Assembly (NCBI GenBank): GCA_023458855.1
Contig: JAEWWQ010000212.1
Span: forward strand, 1-5,987
Origin: Bacillota bacterium
Lineage (GTDB): Bacteria > Bacillota > Clostridia > Lachnospirales > Lachnospiraceae
Length of the DNA: 5,987 nucleotides
Direction: 5' to 3'
Shown: in pieces, positions 1 to 5,305 of the stretch
Layout of the letters: every line of letters begins with the position of its first letter
How positions within the stretch are numbered: position 1 is the stretch's first letter
Notes under the pieces: generated by a model
Databases searched by the model: none
What the model was told of the DNA's origin: nothing
What the model saw: only the letters and a program-made list of their open reading frames with translations
Made by a program: the position numbers and the translations under genes

Positions 1-366
1 CATGGGGAATATGGGATATTGCTTGATTATAATAATGAGACGGCCTTACGGCTGTATTCGTTACTGACATTGGGTTGCTATCAACCTACGGCATTAATTG
101 AATATGAGCGAAGAGCATTTATTTATCAGGAAAATAACACAAGAATTACATTTGATACAAATATAAGAAGTTCAGAAATGGAATTAAATCTGTTCGATGA
201 CAATATTCCATGGATTCCCATTTGGCAGGATAATACGATTCTTGAAGTAAAATATGATAATTGTTTATATAAACCAATTTCACTTGTATTGCAGAAGTAT
301 CATCTAAATAATGTATCTTTCGGTAAGTATGGAAACGGACGTCCAGTTATGGAATCCTATATTTAA
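1..366 (+). CDS. VTC-domain polyphosphate polymerase family protein, C-terminal part (5' end outside window)
   Basis: The frame is open from base 1 and ends at TAA 364-366, giving 121 visible residues; the TTG at 19 is internal and not the start. The visible part carries features typical of the VTC tunnel fold: a Y-E-R-R-A-F strand (visible residues 35-40), an R-I-T-F-D-T-N-I-R strand (48-56) and an L-E-V-K-Y-D strand (81-86). Alternating basic and acidic residues on such strands line the tunnel of yeast Vtc4, which makes polyphosphate from ATP. VTC proteins are usually about 230-270 residues, so roughly half is missing here. The following DUF4956 membrane gene supports the call, because bacterial VTC proteins often pair with it. 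Family assignment is fairly secure; the enzymatic activity and substrate of this bacterial member are inferred. Confidence 0.8.
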   Translation, partial: HGEYGILLDYNNETALRLYSLLTLGCYQPTALIEYERRAFIYQENNTRITFDTNIRSSEMELNLFDDNIPWIPIWQDNTILEVKYDNCLYKPISLVLQKYHLNNVSFGKYGNGRPVMESYI

Positions 367-389
367 TAATATAAAAGGAGTAATTTATT

Positions 390-1061
390 ATGAGCAAAAG
401 AGAAATTTTAACATGGTTTACAGGAAATAGCGAGTCATTAAGTGCAGAAAAAATTTTATTTGTACTTTGTGTCGCTTTTATAGTAGGTGCAGTTATTTTC
501 GCTACTTATCGCATCACCTACAATGGCGTTAGTTACAATGCAAAGTTTAATTCCATGAATGTAATTATCCTTTTGATTACATCTGTAATTATGCTGATGA
601 TCAGCAGTAATATTGCAATTTCCCTTGGTATGGTCGGTGCATTATCTATTGTTCGATTCCGGACAGCAATAAAGGATCCACATGATACCGCATATATTTT
701 TTGGGCAATTGTAGAAGGGTTATGTGTAGGTGCCCAGATCCATAAATTAGCTATTATTTCTACTATGTTTATAGCAATCATATTGGTTTCCTTTAGTTTT
801 TACACAAGAATACATAACAAATATTTAATTATCATACGCGGGGATGCGATGCTTTCCGAGCAAAAGGTTCTGGAGTCTCTGTCATCTGATTTTAAGCGGG
901 TAAAAATAAGAGCTGTCAATAATCGTGAGAACAGATGTGAAATGACCTGTGAAATAGCCTGTATTGGTGAATTGAATTTAGAATTCGTTAAGAAATTAAA
1001 AAATATAGAACATGTAAATTCTGCAAACTGGCTTTTGGAAACCGGCGAGAACATTGGTTAA
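390..1061 (+). CDS. DUF4956 family membrane protein
   Basis: A 223-residue protein with ATG at 390 preceded by AAAGGAG (374-380), 23 bp after the VTC gene and probably in the same operon. Hydrophobic segments lie at about residues 21-41, 57-76 and 103-136. The hallmark is the conserved stretch around residues 78-112: S-L-G-M-V-G-A-L-S-I-V-R-F-R, then K-D-P-H-D-T and a W-A-I-V-E-G-L-C-V-G-A helix, as in DUF4956 proteins. Residues 140-223 form a soluble C-terminal domain that probably faces the cytoplasm. The S-L-G-x-x-G-A-x-x-x-x-R-F motif recalls MgtC-type membrane proteins. The biochemical role is unknown; pairing with VTC proteins suggests a membrane partner in polyphosphate synthesis or transfer (inference). 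Confidence 0.85.
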   Translation: MSKREILTWFTGNSESLSAEKILFVLCVAFIVGAVIFATYRITYNGVSYNAKFNSMNVIILLITSVIMLMISSNIAISLGMVGALSIVRFRTAIKDPHDTAYIFWAIVEGLCVGAQIHKLAIISTMFIAIILVSFSFYTRIHNKYLIIIRGDAMLSEQKVLESLSSDFKRVKIRAVNNRENRCEMTCEIACIGELNLEFVKKLKNIEHVNSANWLLETGENIG

Positions 1062-1067
1062 TAAAAA

Positions 1068-1117
1068 ATTGAACTAAAGTCAACTCATAATTTTTATTGA
1101 ATTTCCTTTAGTTCAAT
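1068..1117. terminator. AT-rich hairpin between convergent genes, likely bidirectional terminator
   Basis: ATTGAACTAAAG (1068-1079) and CTTTAGTTCAAT (1106-1117) form a perfect 12-bp inverted repeat with a 26-nt loop. It lies between the DUF4956 stop and the stop of the minus-strand Met-rich gene. Read on the minus strand the stem is followed by a run of T (complement of A 1063-1068), so it best fits termination of the Met-rich gene. The plus-strand side has no strong T run, so its use there is less certain. Confidence 0.65.
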
Positions 1118-1126
1118 ATCTATAAA

Positions 1127-1396
1127 TTACATGCCTGACATCATCGAGGAAGTCATCGGGGAGGTTGTCATTCCAGCTTTTAACGGCTGTGTCATCTTGC
1201 CAGGCATATGTTGCTGCATCATATTCTGGTTTTGTCCGGAATGATGCAGATACATCTGATATTCACTTTTTGCCATTTCTGAAAAGGTATTACTGATTCC
1301 TTGAAAATGCTGTGCTAACTGCATATCATACTTATAATTCTGTTCATGCATACGAGCCATCATCTGATCCATATTCTGATCCATATTCATTGCCAT
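1127..1396 (-). CDS. small methionine-rich protein, function unknown
   Basis: An 89-residue protein; 19 residues are Met (21%), about 12 Gln and 5 His, with only one Pro and no Cys or Trp. ATG at 1396 is preceded by GGAG (complement of 1406-1409) at 9-nt spacing, and the stop abuts a terminator hairpin, so the gene is likely real. Met residues cluster at the N-terminus (M1, 3, 5, 9, 12, 13, 16), around residues 59-68 with H51, H52 and H63, and at the C-terminus (M76, 81, 85, 86, 89). Residues about 20-50 could form one amphipathic helix. There is no signal peptide or membrane segment. I do not recognise a family. Met/His clusters can bind Cu(I), but a spore-coat or other low-complexity structural role is equally possible. 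Confidence 0.65.
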   Translation of the reverse strand: MAMNMDQNMDQMMARMHEQNYKYDMQLAQHFQGISNTFSEMAKSEYQMYLHHSGQNQNMMQQHMPGKMTQPLKAGMTTSPMTSSMMSGM

Positions 1397-1610
1397 TTTA
1401 TGTTACTCCGACTTTAATAATATTTTTATGCTATATAATATGTCAGATATTTGTATAATGTGTCACTCTGACCTTCCATTTGCCCTGAAAAGTAGTCACT
1501 CGCTGCAAAGAAGGAGAGTGGAACATATAAAGAAAGGGGCAATATTCAGATTGTCACGGCAATCAAGGTTGAACATATTATAGAATAAAGCCTTTTATGG
1601 AGGCATATTG
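1397..1610. promoter_or_regulatory. Divergent intergenic region between Met-rich gene and DUF2935 gene
   Basis: This 214-bp region must hold the starts of two diverging transcripts. For the plus-strand gene the best pair is TTGTCA (1551-1556) with CATATT (1574-1579, 17-bp spacer), which is weak. An imperfect palindrome ATTGTC-AC-GGCAAT (1550-1563) overlaps that -35 and could be an operator. For the minus-strand gene, CTGACA (complement of 1441-1446) and TATTAT (complement of 1417-1422) are spaced 18 bp, but this would leave almost no leader before the ribosome binding site. No riboswitch was recognised. Confidence 0.25.
1599..1603 (+). promoter_or_regulatory. RBS deciding the DUF2935 start
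   Basis: GGAGG sits 7 nt before ATG 1611 but only 4 nt before the in-frame TTG 1608, so ATG 1611 is chosen. Confidence 0.75.
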
Positions 1611-2531
1611 ATGTATTTAAACAAAGATTTTGCTCGTCAGTCGTTAGAATTACATTTATTTTTTGGAAGAATAATGAAAGAGCATTCATTTTTTCTGGAA
1701 TTAGGATTTACACCGAGAGATGGTAATTATACTCGCAAGGCAGATATTTTTCGTAGAGAGTTTGATAACTTACTGTGGGAAGTAGTATCCATTTCCGATG
1801 GAGTAGTGAGTCCAGATGTAATAAACTCAGGAGAAGTATTTACAGAGTATACCGTTAATGCTGAAATGGCTTCTGCATATTATACCGGTATTCAGATACC
1901 TACCGAAATAACAAAATCCGAGATGGAGTTAAGCGCAGACAGAAGTCATACTAAGCACCCTGAGATAGACCAAACTGTTTATGAAATAAACCAACGGGCA
2001 ATTGAATTAATATCATCACTGATACAGTTTAAATCTGAGATATTATCTAATGTATTGTCCTGCAAAATGTTTACTGCAAATTATCCTCTTCTTATTGACC
2101 ATATTATGCGTGAAGCTAAATTATATTTAAAGATGATAACGCAATTACAAAACGGAGAGAAATCTGATATCATGCAGGAAGCAATAGAGCAGGAAATGTT
2201 CTGGAACAGAATTATGGCCGAACATTCCAAGTTTATTCGCGGCTTATTGGATCCTACAGAAAACGACTTAATAAACATTGCAAATAACTTTGGAAATGAA
2301 TTTGACCAGTTAACTGAAGAGGCCAAAGCTGCTATGGATAATTCATTCTCAATTGGGCAGGTAACTTCTGATAGCTTGACCGCAACTAAAGAAATTCGTG
2401 ATTTTAAAGCCCAAGGTACACAAGGCTTAATTGAATGTAAAGTTAAATCAGTTATTATTCCATTATTAGGTGATCATACATTACGAGAAGCAAATCATTA
2501 TTTAAGGTTATTAAAAATTTTTTTGGAATAA
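1611..2531 (+). CDS. DUF2935 domain protein (two-repeat helical bundle)
   Basis: A 306-residue, mostly helical, soluble protein built from two related halves. Repeat 1 has F-x-x-R-I-M-K-E-H-S-F-F (about residues 17-28), R-E-F-D-N-L (49-54) and D-H-I-M-R-E-A (163-169). Repeat 2 has F-W-N-R-I-M-A-E-H-S-K-F (197-208), N-E-F-D-Q-L (229-234) and D-H-T-L-R-E-A (288-294). This duplicated E-H ... D-H-x-x-R-E-A pattern is characteristic of DUF2935 proteins in Bacillus and Clostridia. The repeated Glu, His and Asp residues on helices look like a metal site of ferritin-like type, but that is inference. There is no signal peptide or membrane helix. The gene converges on the methyltransferase with only 13 bp between their stops and no clear terminator. 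Cellular role unknown. Confidence 0.88.
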   Translation: MYLNKDFARQSLELHLFFGRIMKEHSFFLELGFTPRDGNYTRKADIFRREFDNLLWEVVSISDGVVSPDVINSGEVFTEYTVNAEMASAYYTGIQIPTEITKSEMELSADRSHTKHPEIDQTVYEINQRAIELISSLIQFKSEILSNVLSCKMFTANYPLLIDHIMREAKLYLKMITQLQNGEKSDIMQEAIEQEMFWNRIMAEHSKFIRGLLDPTENDLINIANNFGNEFDQLTEEAKAAMDNSFSIGQVTSDSLTATKEIRDFKAQGTQGLIECKVKSVIIPLLGDHTLREANHYLRLLKIFLE

Positions 2532-2544
2532 ATTAATCAATGAA

Positions 2545-3175
2545 TTATTTTATCCCATATGCTGCAAAAATACTGATATTTGCTTTCGCCTCGCTATCTT
2601 TTGAATCAGAACAGCAATTGCAACCGACACATGAAATGGTAACATCTCTGAATCCAGCCTGTAAAAACCAATTTTTGACTTGATTACGATCAAATCCCAT
2701 CCATACATCATGCTGTTCTGTCTTTAAGAAAGTAAAATTATGTTCATCCAAATCTGTAATGACAATTTTCCCACCTGGTTTTAAAATTCGAAATAGTTCA
2801 TTAATCGCTATGGATGGTTCAACTACATGGTGCAGATACATATTTGTTTGCAAAAGCATAATCAACACACTGTTCTTTTATGGGAAGAGAATCACTGTCG
2901 CCTATCACACAGGATAGGTTATCATTGTCTTTAAATTTTTGCCTCATGCTATTCAACATATTTTCGGATTGATCGATTGCTATGACTTTCAATCCTGCTC
3001 TTAAAAGACCTTCTGTTACAAAGCCAGTACCTGCTCCAATATCAGCGGCTATCTTTCCATCTTGAATATTTGCTAAAGTATATGCCACTTGTCTTACATC
3101 TTCTGAAAAGAAGGATGTCCTCATATCGTCCCAGTTATCTGCAATCTCATTAAAATAATTCTTACTTTTTTCCAT
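2545..3175 (-). pseudogene. Class I SAM-dependent methyltransferase, frameshifted by a 4-bp tandem duplication
   Basis: Starts at ATG 3175 (M-E-K-S-K-N-Y-F), 8 nt after GGAGG. The first frame encodes SAM motif I, D-I-G-A-G-T-G-F-V (residues 45-53), the acidic end of strand 2, V-I-A-I-D-Q-S (64-70), and G-D-S-D-S-L-P (92-98). It then runs off after A-F-A-N and stops at 2819. The other frame, from 2841, continues with M-Y-L-H-H-V, L-K-P-G-G-K-I-V-I-T-D and a Cys-rich tail (C-V-G-C-N-C-C) to the TGA at 2545-2547. The break is a direct duplication, CAAA-CAAA on the coding strand (complement of 2843-2850). With one copy the sequence reads GCA AAT ATG, giving the expected A-N-M-Y-L-H-H and a 208-residue protein. 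As written, the product lacks the C-terminal half of the fold. It lies 32 bp downstream of the MarR gene and is probably co-transcribed with it. Methyl acceptor unknown. Confidence 0.88.
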
Positions 3176-3183
3176 ATAATTGG

Positions 3184-3188
3184 CCTCC
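3184..3188 (-). promoter_or_regulatory. RBS deciding the methyltransferase start
   Basis: The minus strand reads GGAGG here, 8 nt before ATG 3175. The reading frame stays open 20 codons further to ATG 3235, but that extension overlaps the MarR gene and matches no methyltransferase N-terminus, so ATG 3175 is chosen. Confidence 0.75.
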
Positions 3189-3196
3189 CTATATGT

Positions 3197-3215
3197 ATGG
3201 ATGAATGTCATCCAT
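3197..3215. repeat. Perfect 8-3-8 palindrome overlapping the MarR stop codon
   Basis: ATGGATGA - ATG - TCATCCAT is a perfect inverted repeat with a 3-bp centre. It includes the MarR TGA stop (3208-3210) and lies 21 bp before the methyltransferase start. No T run follows it on the minus strand, so it is not a normal terminator. It could be an operator, a hairpin between co-transcribed genes, or coincidence. Confidence 0.5.
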
Positions 3216-3654
3216 GTTGTTTTGCTGCCTTCCATTGTTCAACTGCCTGATTGTAAAGAGAAATGGACTTTATAATTACATCATGTTCTACAGGATCAAT
3301 ATATTCAAATATTTCATTAAAAATCAAGTCCATATCATTTTCAATCTGTTTAAATATCTGTATTCCCTTATCTGAAAGATTAATCTGAACACTTCTGCGA
3401 TCTAGTTTTGATGCTTCTCTTATAACAAGTCCTTTTTTTACCAATTCTTCAACCACCTTACTAGCAGTACTGACATCAATCCTAAGAGTGGCTGCAAGGT
3501 CCTTCAACATAGAATCCCTCGTTCTTCCGATTTCCACTAATGTATGGCATTGTGCTGTATTAATACTGCATAAGCAACAATCAGATGCATTTATACATTC
3601 CAGATTTCGTTCTAAGATTCGTGTAACTTCACGTAATTCTTTACTTTTATTCAT
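3208..3654 (-). CDS. MarR-family winged-helix transcriptional regulator with Cys cluster
   Basis: A 148-residue regulator. The start is ATG 3654, placed 7 nt after GGAGG (complement of 3662-3666); ATG 3660 is too close to that site. It has a MarR layout: N-terminal dimerisation helix (about 3-22), HTH helices about 47-57 and 61-74 (V-S-T-A-S-K-V-V-E-E-L-V-K-K-G), the wing with K-L-D-R-R-S-V-Q-I-N-L-S (83-94) and long C-terminal dimer helices (96-145). Unusually, it has C20, C26, C27, C29 and C36-H37 close to the expected ligand or redox-sensing region, so control by oxidants, thiol-reactive compounds or a metal/metalloid is plausible. It leads the transcript that contains the methyltransferase and diverges from the ArsP-like permease; a palindrome in its own promoter suggests autorepression. 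The ligand is unknown. Confidence 0.88.
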   Translation of the reverse strand: MNKSKELREVTRILERNLECINASDCCLCSINTAQCHTLVEIGRTRDSMLKDLAATLRIDVSTASKVVEELVKKGLVIREASKLDRRSVQINLSDKGIQIFKQIENDMDLIFNEIFEYIDPVEHDVIIKSISLYNQAVEQWKAAKQHG

Positions 3655-3661
3655 AAGCATA

Positions 3662-3666
3662 CCTCC
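3662..3666 (-). promoter_or_regulatory. RBS deciding the MarR start
   Basis: The minus strand reads GGAGG here. It is 1 nt from ATG 3660 and 7 nt from ATG 3654, so translation should begin at 3654. Confidence 0.75.
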
Positions 3667-3687
3667 AGTCTTTTTATTATTTTGATT

Positions 3688-3716
3688 ATTATACAACTAA
3701 TAGTTTCCAATTTCAA
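3688..3716 (-). promoter_or_regulatory. Sigma-A promoter of the marR-methyltransferase unit with candidate operator
   Basis: On the minus strand, TTGAAA (complement of 3711-3716), a 17-bp spacer and TATAAT (complement of 3688-3693) form a near-consensus promoter. Transcription would start about 20 bp upstream of the ribosome binding site. The spacer holds an 11-bp perfect palindrome AACTA-A-TAGTT (3695-3705) abutting the -10, well placed for repression by the MarR protein itself. Confidence 0.8.
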
Positions 3717-3763
3717 CTTTTTTCTAATTCAACAATATATAATTTAAATAACTCTAAAATATA

Positions 3764-3792
3764 TTGACAAATATCGATATGATGAATATAAT
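3764..3792 (+). promoter_or_regulatory. Consensus sigma-A promoter of the ArsP-like permease
   Basis: TTGACA (3764-3769), a 17-bp spacer and TATAAT (3787-3792) match the consensus exactly. This predicts strong transcription when derepressed. One ATCGAT-type palindrome lies within the spacer and a second just beyond the expected start site, as expected for an ArsR-controlled promoter. Confidence 0.87.
3771..3780. promoter_or_regulatory. Candidate ArsR operator A
   Basis: ATATCGATAT is a perfect 10-bp palindrome in the promoter spacer. Its core and right flank (ATCGATATG) recur at 3811-3819 and 4907-4915. Bound repressor would block RNA polymerase. Confidence 0.65.
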
Positions 3793-3809
3793 AATATAAG
3801 ATTGATAGT

Positions 3810-3817
3810 TATCGATA
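3810..3817. promoter_or_regulatory. Candidate ArsR operator B
   Basis: TATCGATA, followed by TGTTGG, lies about 18 bp downstream of the permease -10. It shares ATCGATATGTTG with the site in the arsR promoter. Its centre is 38 bp from that of operator A. Confidence 0.6.
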
Positions 3818-3844
3818 TGTTGGATTAAGGAAGGTGCTTAATAT

Positions 3845-4849
3845 ATGAAAGCAATTTGGGATTTTTTTCAGAATCAGATACTTGGTATGAAATGGTTAAA
3901 TGCAATAATAGGAGATGGGCTCTCCGCATTAGGACTCAATATTTCTTCAAAGTTAGGAGGAAGTATACAGTTTTTCCTATACGATACAATTAAAATATTA
4001 GTTCTGTTATCCGTATTGATTTTTATCATATCCTATATCCAAAGTTATTTTCCTCCGGAAAGAACGAAACAAATACTTGGCAGGTTTCATGGAATAAAGG
4101 CTAATATTTTAAGTGCATTACTAGGAACGGTAACACCATTTTGCAGTTGTTCCTCTATTCCTCTGTTTATTGGATTTACCAACGCAGGACTTCCTGTAGG
4201 AGTAACTTTTTCATTTTTAATTTCTTCACCACTAGTTGATTTAGGTGCATTAATCCTATTGATGAGCATTTTCGGAGCAAAAATAGCAATTGCCTATGTT
4301 ATTGTAGGACTTATACTTGCCGTAGCAGGCGGAACGCTGATTGACAAGTTAGACCTGGAAGACTATGTAGTAAAATTTATAAATCCAGGTGCAAAGATAG
4401 ACATTGAAGAGCCTGATTTATCAAGAAAAGATAGAATTATTTATGCAAAAGAACAGGTAATTGCAACTGTTAAAAAAGTTATTCTTTATGTTTTAATTGG
4501 AGTTGGAATTGGAGCTTTGATCCATAACTGGATTCCAGAATCGTTGATTCAGTCAATACTTGGTGAAAACAATCCATTTTCTGTACTAATAGCAACAGTT
4601 GTAGGGATCCCAATGTATGCAGATATTTTTGGGACCATACCGATTGCGGAAGCATTGTTCGCAAAGGGCGTTGGTGTAGGAACGATTCTTTCCTTTATGA
4701 TGGGTGTTACAGCTCTTAGTTTACCATCCATGATTATGTTAAAAAGAGTTGTAAAAAATAAATTATTAGCTATTTTTATTGGTGTTGTTGCAGTAGGAAT
4801 TCTCATTATTGGCTATTTCTTTAATGCCTTCAGCTTCTTAATTGTGTAA
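3845..4849 (+). CDS. ArsP-like permease (DUF318 / ArsP_1 family)
   Basis: A 334-residue integral membrane protein with about eight hydrophobic segments (roughly residues 43-66, 86-111, 119-141, 146-164, 209-227, 246-268, 276-297, 306-326). The loop at about 166-207 is charged and probably cytoplasmic. The defining motif is T-P-F-C-S-C-S-S (97-104) followed by I-P-L-F-I-G-F and G-L-P-V-G-V; a second related half has G-I-P-M-Y-A-D-I-F-G-T-I-P (254-266). In ArsP proteins the paired Cys motif is linked to export of trivalent organoarsenicals, while many relatives have no known substrate. ATG 3845 is preceded by AAGGAAGG (3827-3834). It precedes arsR and a CxxC thioredoxin-like gene, and ArsR-like operators flank its -10. 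The family is secure; arsenic as substrate is inferred from context. Confidence 0.9.
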   Translation: MKAIWDFFQNQILGMKWLNAIIGDGLSALGLNISSKLGGSIQFFLYDTIKILVLLSVLIFIISYIQSYFPPERTKQILGRFHGIKANILSALLGTVTPFCSCSSIPLFIGFTNAGLPVGVTFSFLISSPLVDLGALILLMSIFGAKIAIAYVIVGLILAVAGGTLIDKLDLEDYVVKFINPGAKIDIEEPDLSRKDRIIYAKEQVIATVKKVILYVLIGVGIGALIHNWIPESLIQSILGENNPFSVLIATVVGIPMYADIFGTIPIAEALFAKGVGVGTILSFMMGVTALSLPSMIMLKRVVKNKLLAIFIGVVAVGILIIGYFFNAFSFLIV

Positions 4850-4897
4850 TCCGAATTACTATAACCAGAAATCGGTGAATATAATATTTTAAATGAA

Positions 4898-4926
4898 TTG
4901 ACACACATCGATATGTTGTATAATAT
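4898..4926 (+). promoter_or_regulatory. Promoter of arsR-thioredoxin-like unit
   Basis: TTGACA (4898-4903) is followed by a 17-bp spacer and TAATAT (4921-4926); the overlapping perfect TATAAT (4919-4924) would give only 15 bp. The spacer contains the third ATCGATATG site, so arsR is probably autoregulated and has its own start although it follows the permease on the same strand. Confidence 0.72.
4906..4915. promoter_or_regulatory. Candidate ArsR operator C
   Basis: CATCGATATG, followed by TTG, sits between -35 and -10 of the arsR promoter, the same position as operator A in the permease promoter. It matches the right flank of operator B exactly (ATCGATATGTTG). Confidence 0.62.
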
Positions 4927-4961
4927 ATACTTATTAATGTTTTTGAATACGAGGGCAAATA

Positions 4962-5243
4962 ATGAAAATAAAGTACGAAAATGAAGCAGCTGTTTTTAAA
5001 GCACTCTGTGATCCTAACCGTTTGCTGATACTAGAAACTTTACAAAGTGGTGAGAAGTGTGCTTGTAAATTATTAGAAGACTTAGAAATTAGTCAGTCTA
5101 CCTTATCCCATCATATGAAGATTCTATGTGATGCAGGATTTGTAGATTCAAACAGACAGGGAAAATGGATGCATTATACTATTAATAGCGAAGGCTTTGA
5201 AAACGCCAGGAAAATATTGCTGGAATTGAAAATCGCTCATTGA
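4962..5243 (+). CDS. arsR: ArsR/SmtB-family metalloregulator (arsenic-type)
   Basis: A 93-residue repressor, a usual length for ArsR. ATG 4962 follows GAGGG (4951-4955). The fold is evident: helix with F-K-A-L-C-D-P-N-R-L-L-I-L (12-24), then K-C-A-C-K-L-L-E-D-L (32-41), the recognition helix S-Q-S-T-L-S-H-H-M-K-I-L (44-55) and the wing with R-Q-G-K-W-M-H-Y (65-72). C33 and C35 correspond to the C-x-C pair of the ELCVCDL As(III)/Sb(III) site in classical ArsR; C16 and C56 might provide a further thiol ligand. Metalloid binding should release it from the ATCGAT operators at 3771, 3810 and 4906, inducing the permease, itself and the thioredoxin-like gene. The inducer is inferred; other thiophilic ions are possible. 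Confidence 0.88.
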   Translation: MKIKYENEAAVFKALCDPNRLLILETLQSGEKCACKLLEDLEISQSTLSHHMKILCDAGFVDSNRQGKWMHYTINSEGFENARKILLELKIAH

Positions 5244-5305
5244 TTATATGATTCTTGTAAGGATTTTATTTGGGATTTTAATTTTAATGAAAAGGAGATA
5301 TCATC

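Noticed and set aside
19..366. Start of the first gene at TTG 19
   Set aside because: The frame is open back to base 1 and the protein lacks the N-terminal half of the VTC domain, so the gene begins outside the window.
533..1054. Two minus-strand open frames inside the DUF4956 gene
   Set aside because: They are antisense shadows of a clear membrane protein gene, without ribosome binding sites or family motifs.
1497..1521. CACTC/GAGTG inverted repeat as a riboswitch or terminator
   Set aside because: Only a 5-bp stem with a long loop, no T run, and no match to riboswitch core sequences I know.
2545..2868. Independent 107-residue gene starting at ATG 2868
   Set aside because: No ribosome binding site; from 2841 it is the second half of the methyltransferase, and the codons before that are out of frame with the family.
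2819..3235. Independent 138-residue gene starting at ATG 3235
   Set aside because: The extra 20 codons overlap the MarR gene and lack a ribosome binding site; the methyltransferase starts at 3175 and this frame is its first half before the frameshift.
3488..3685. Plus-strand open frame antisense to marR
   Set aside because: It overlaps the well-supported MarR coding frame and its promoter and has no recognisable motif.
4479..4806. Minus-strand open frames inside the permease gene
   Set aside because: They lie fully antisense to conserved membrane segments of the permease and show no domain features.
4850..4880. Terminator directly after the permease
   Set aside because: CCGA/TCGG gives only a 4-bp stem without a T run, so readthrough into arsR is possible.
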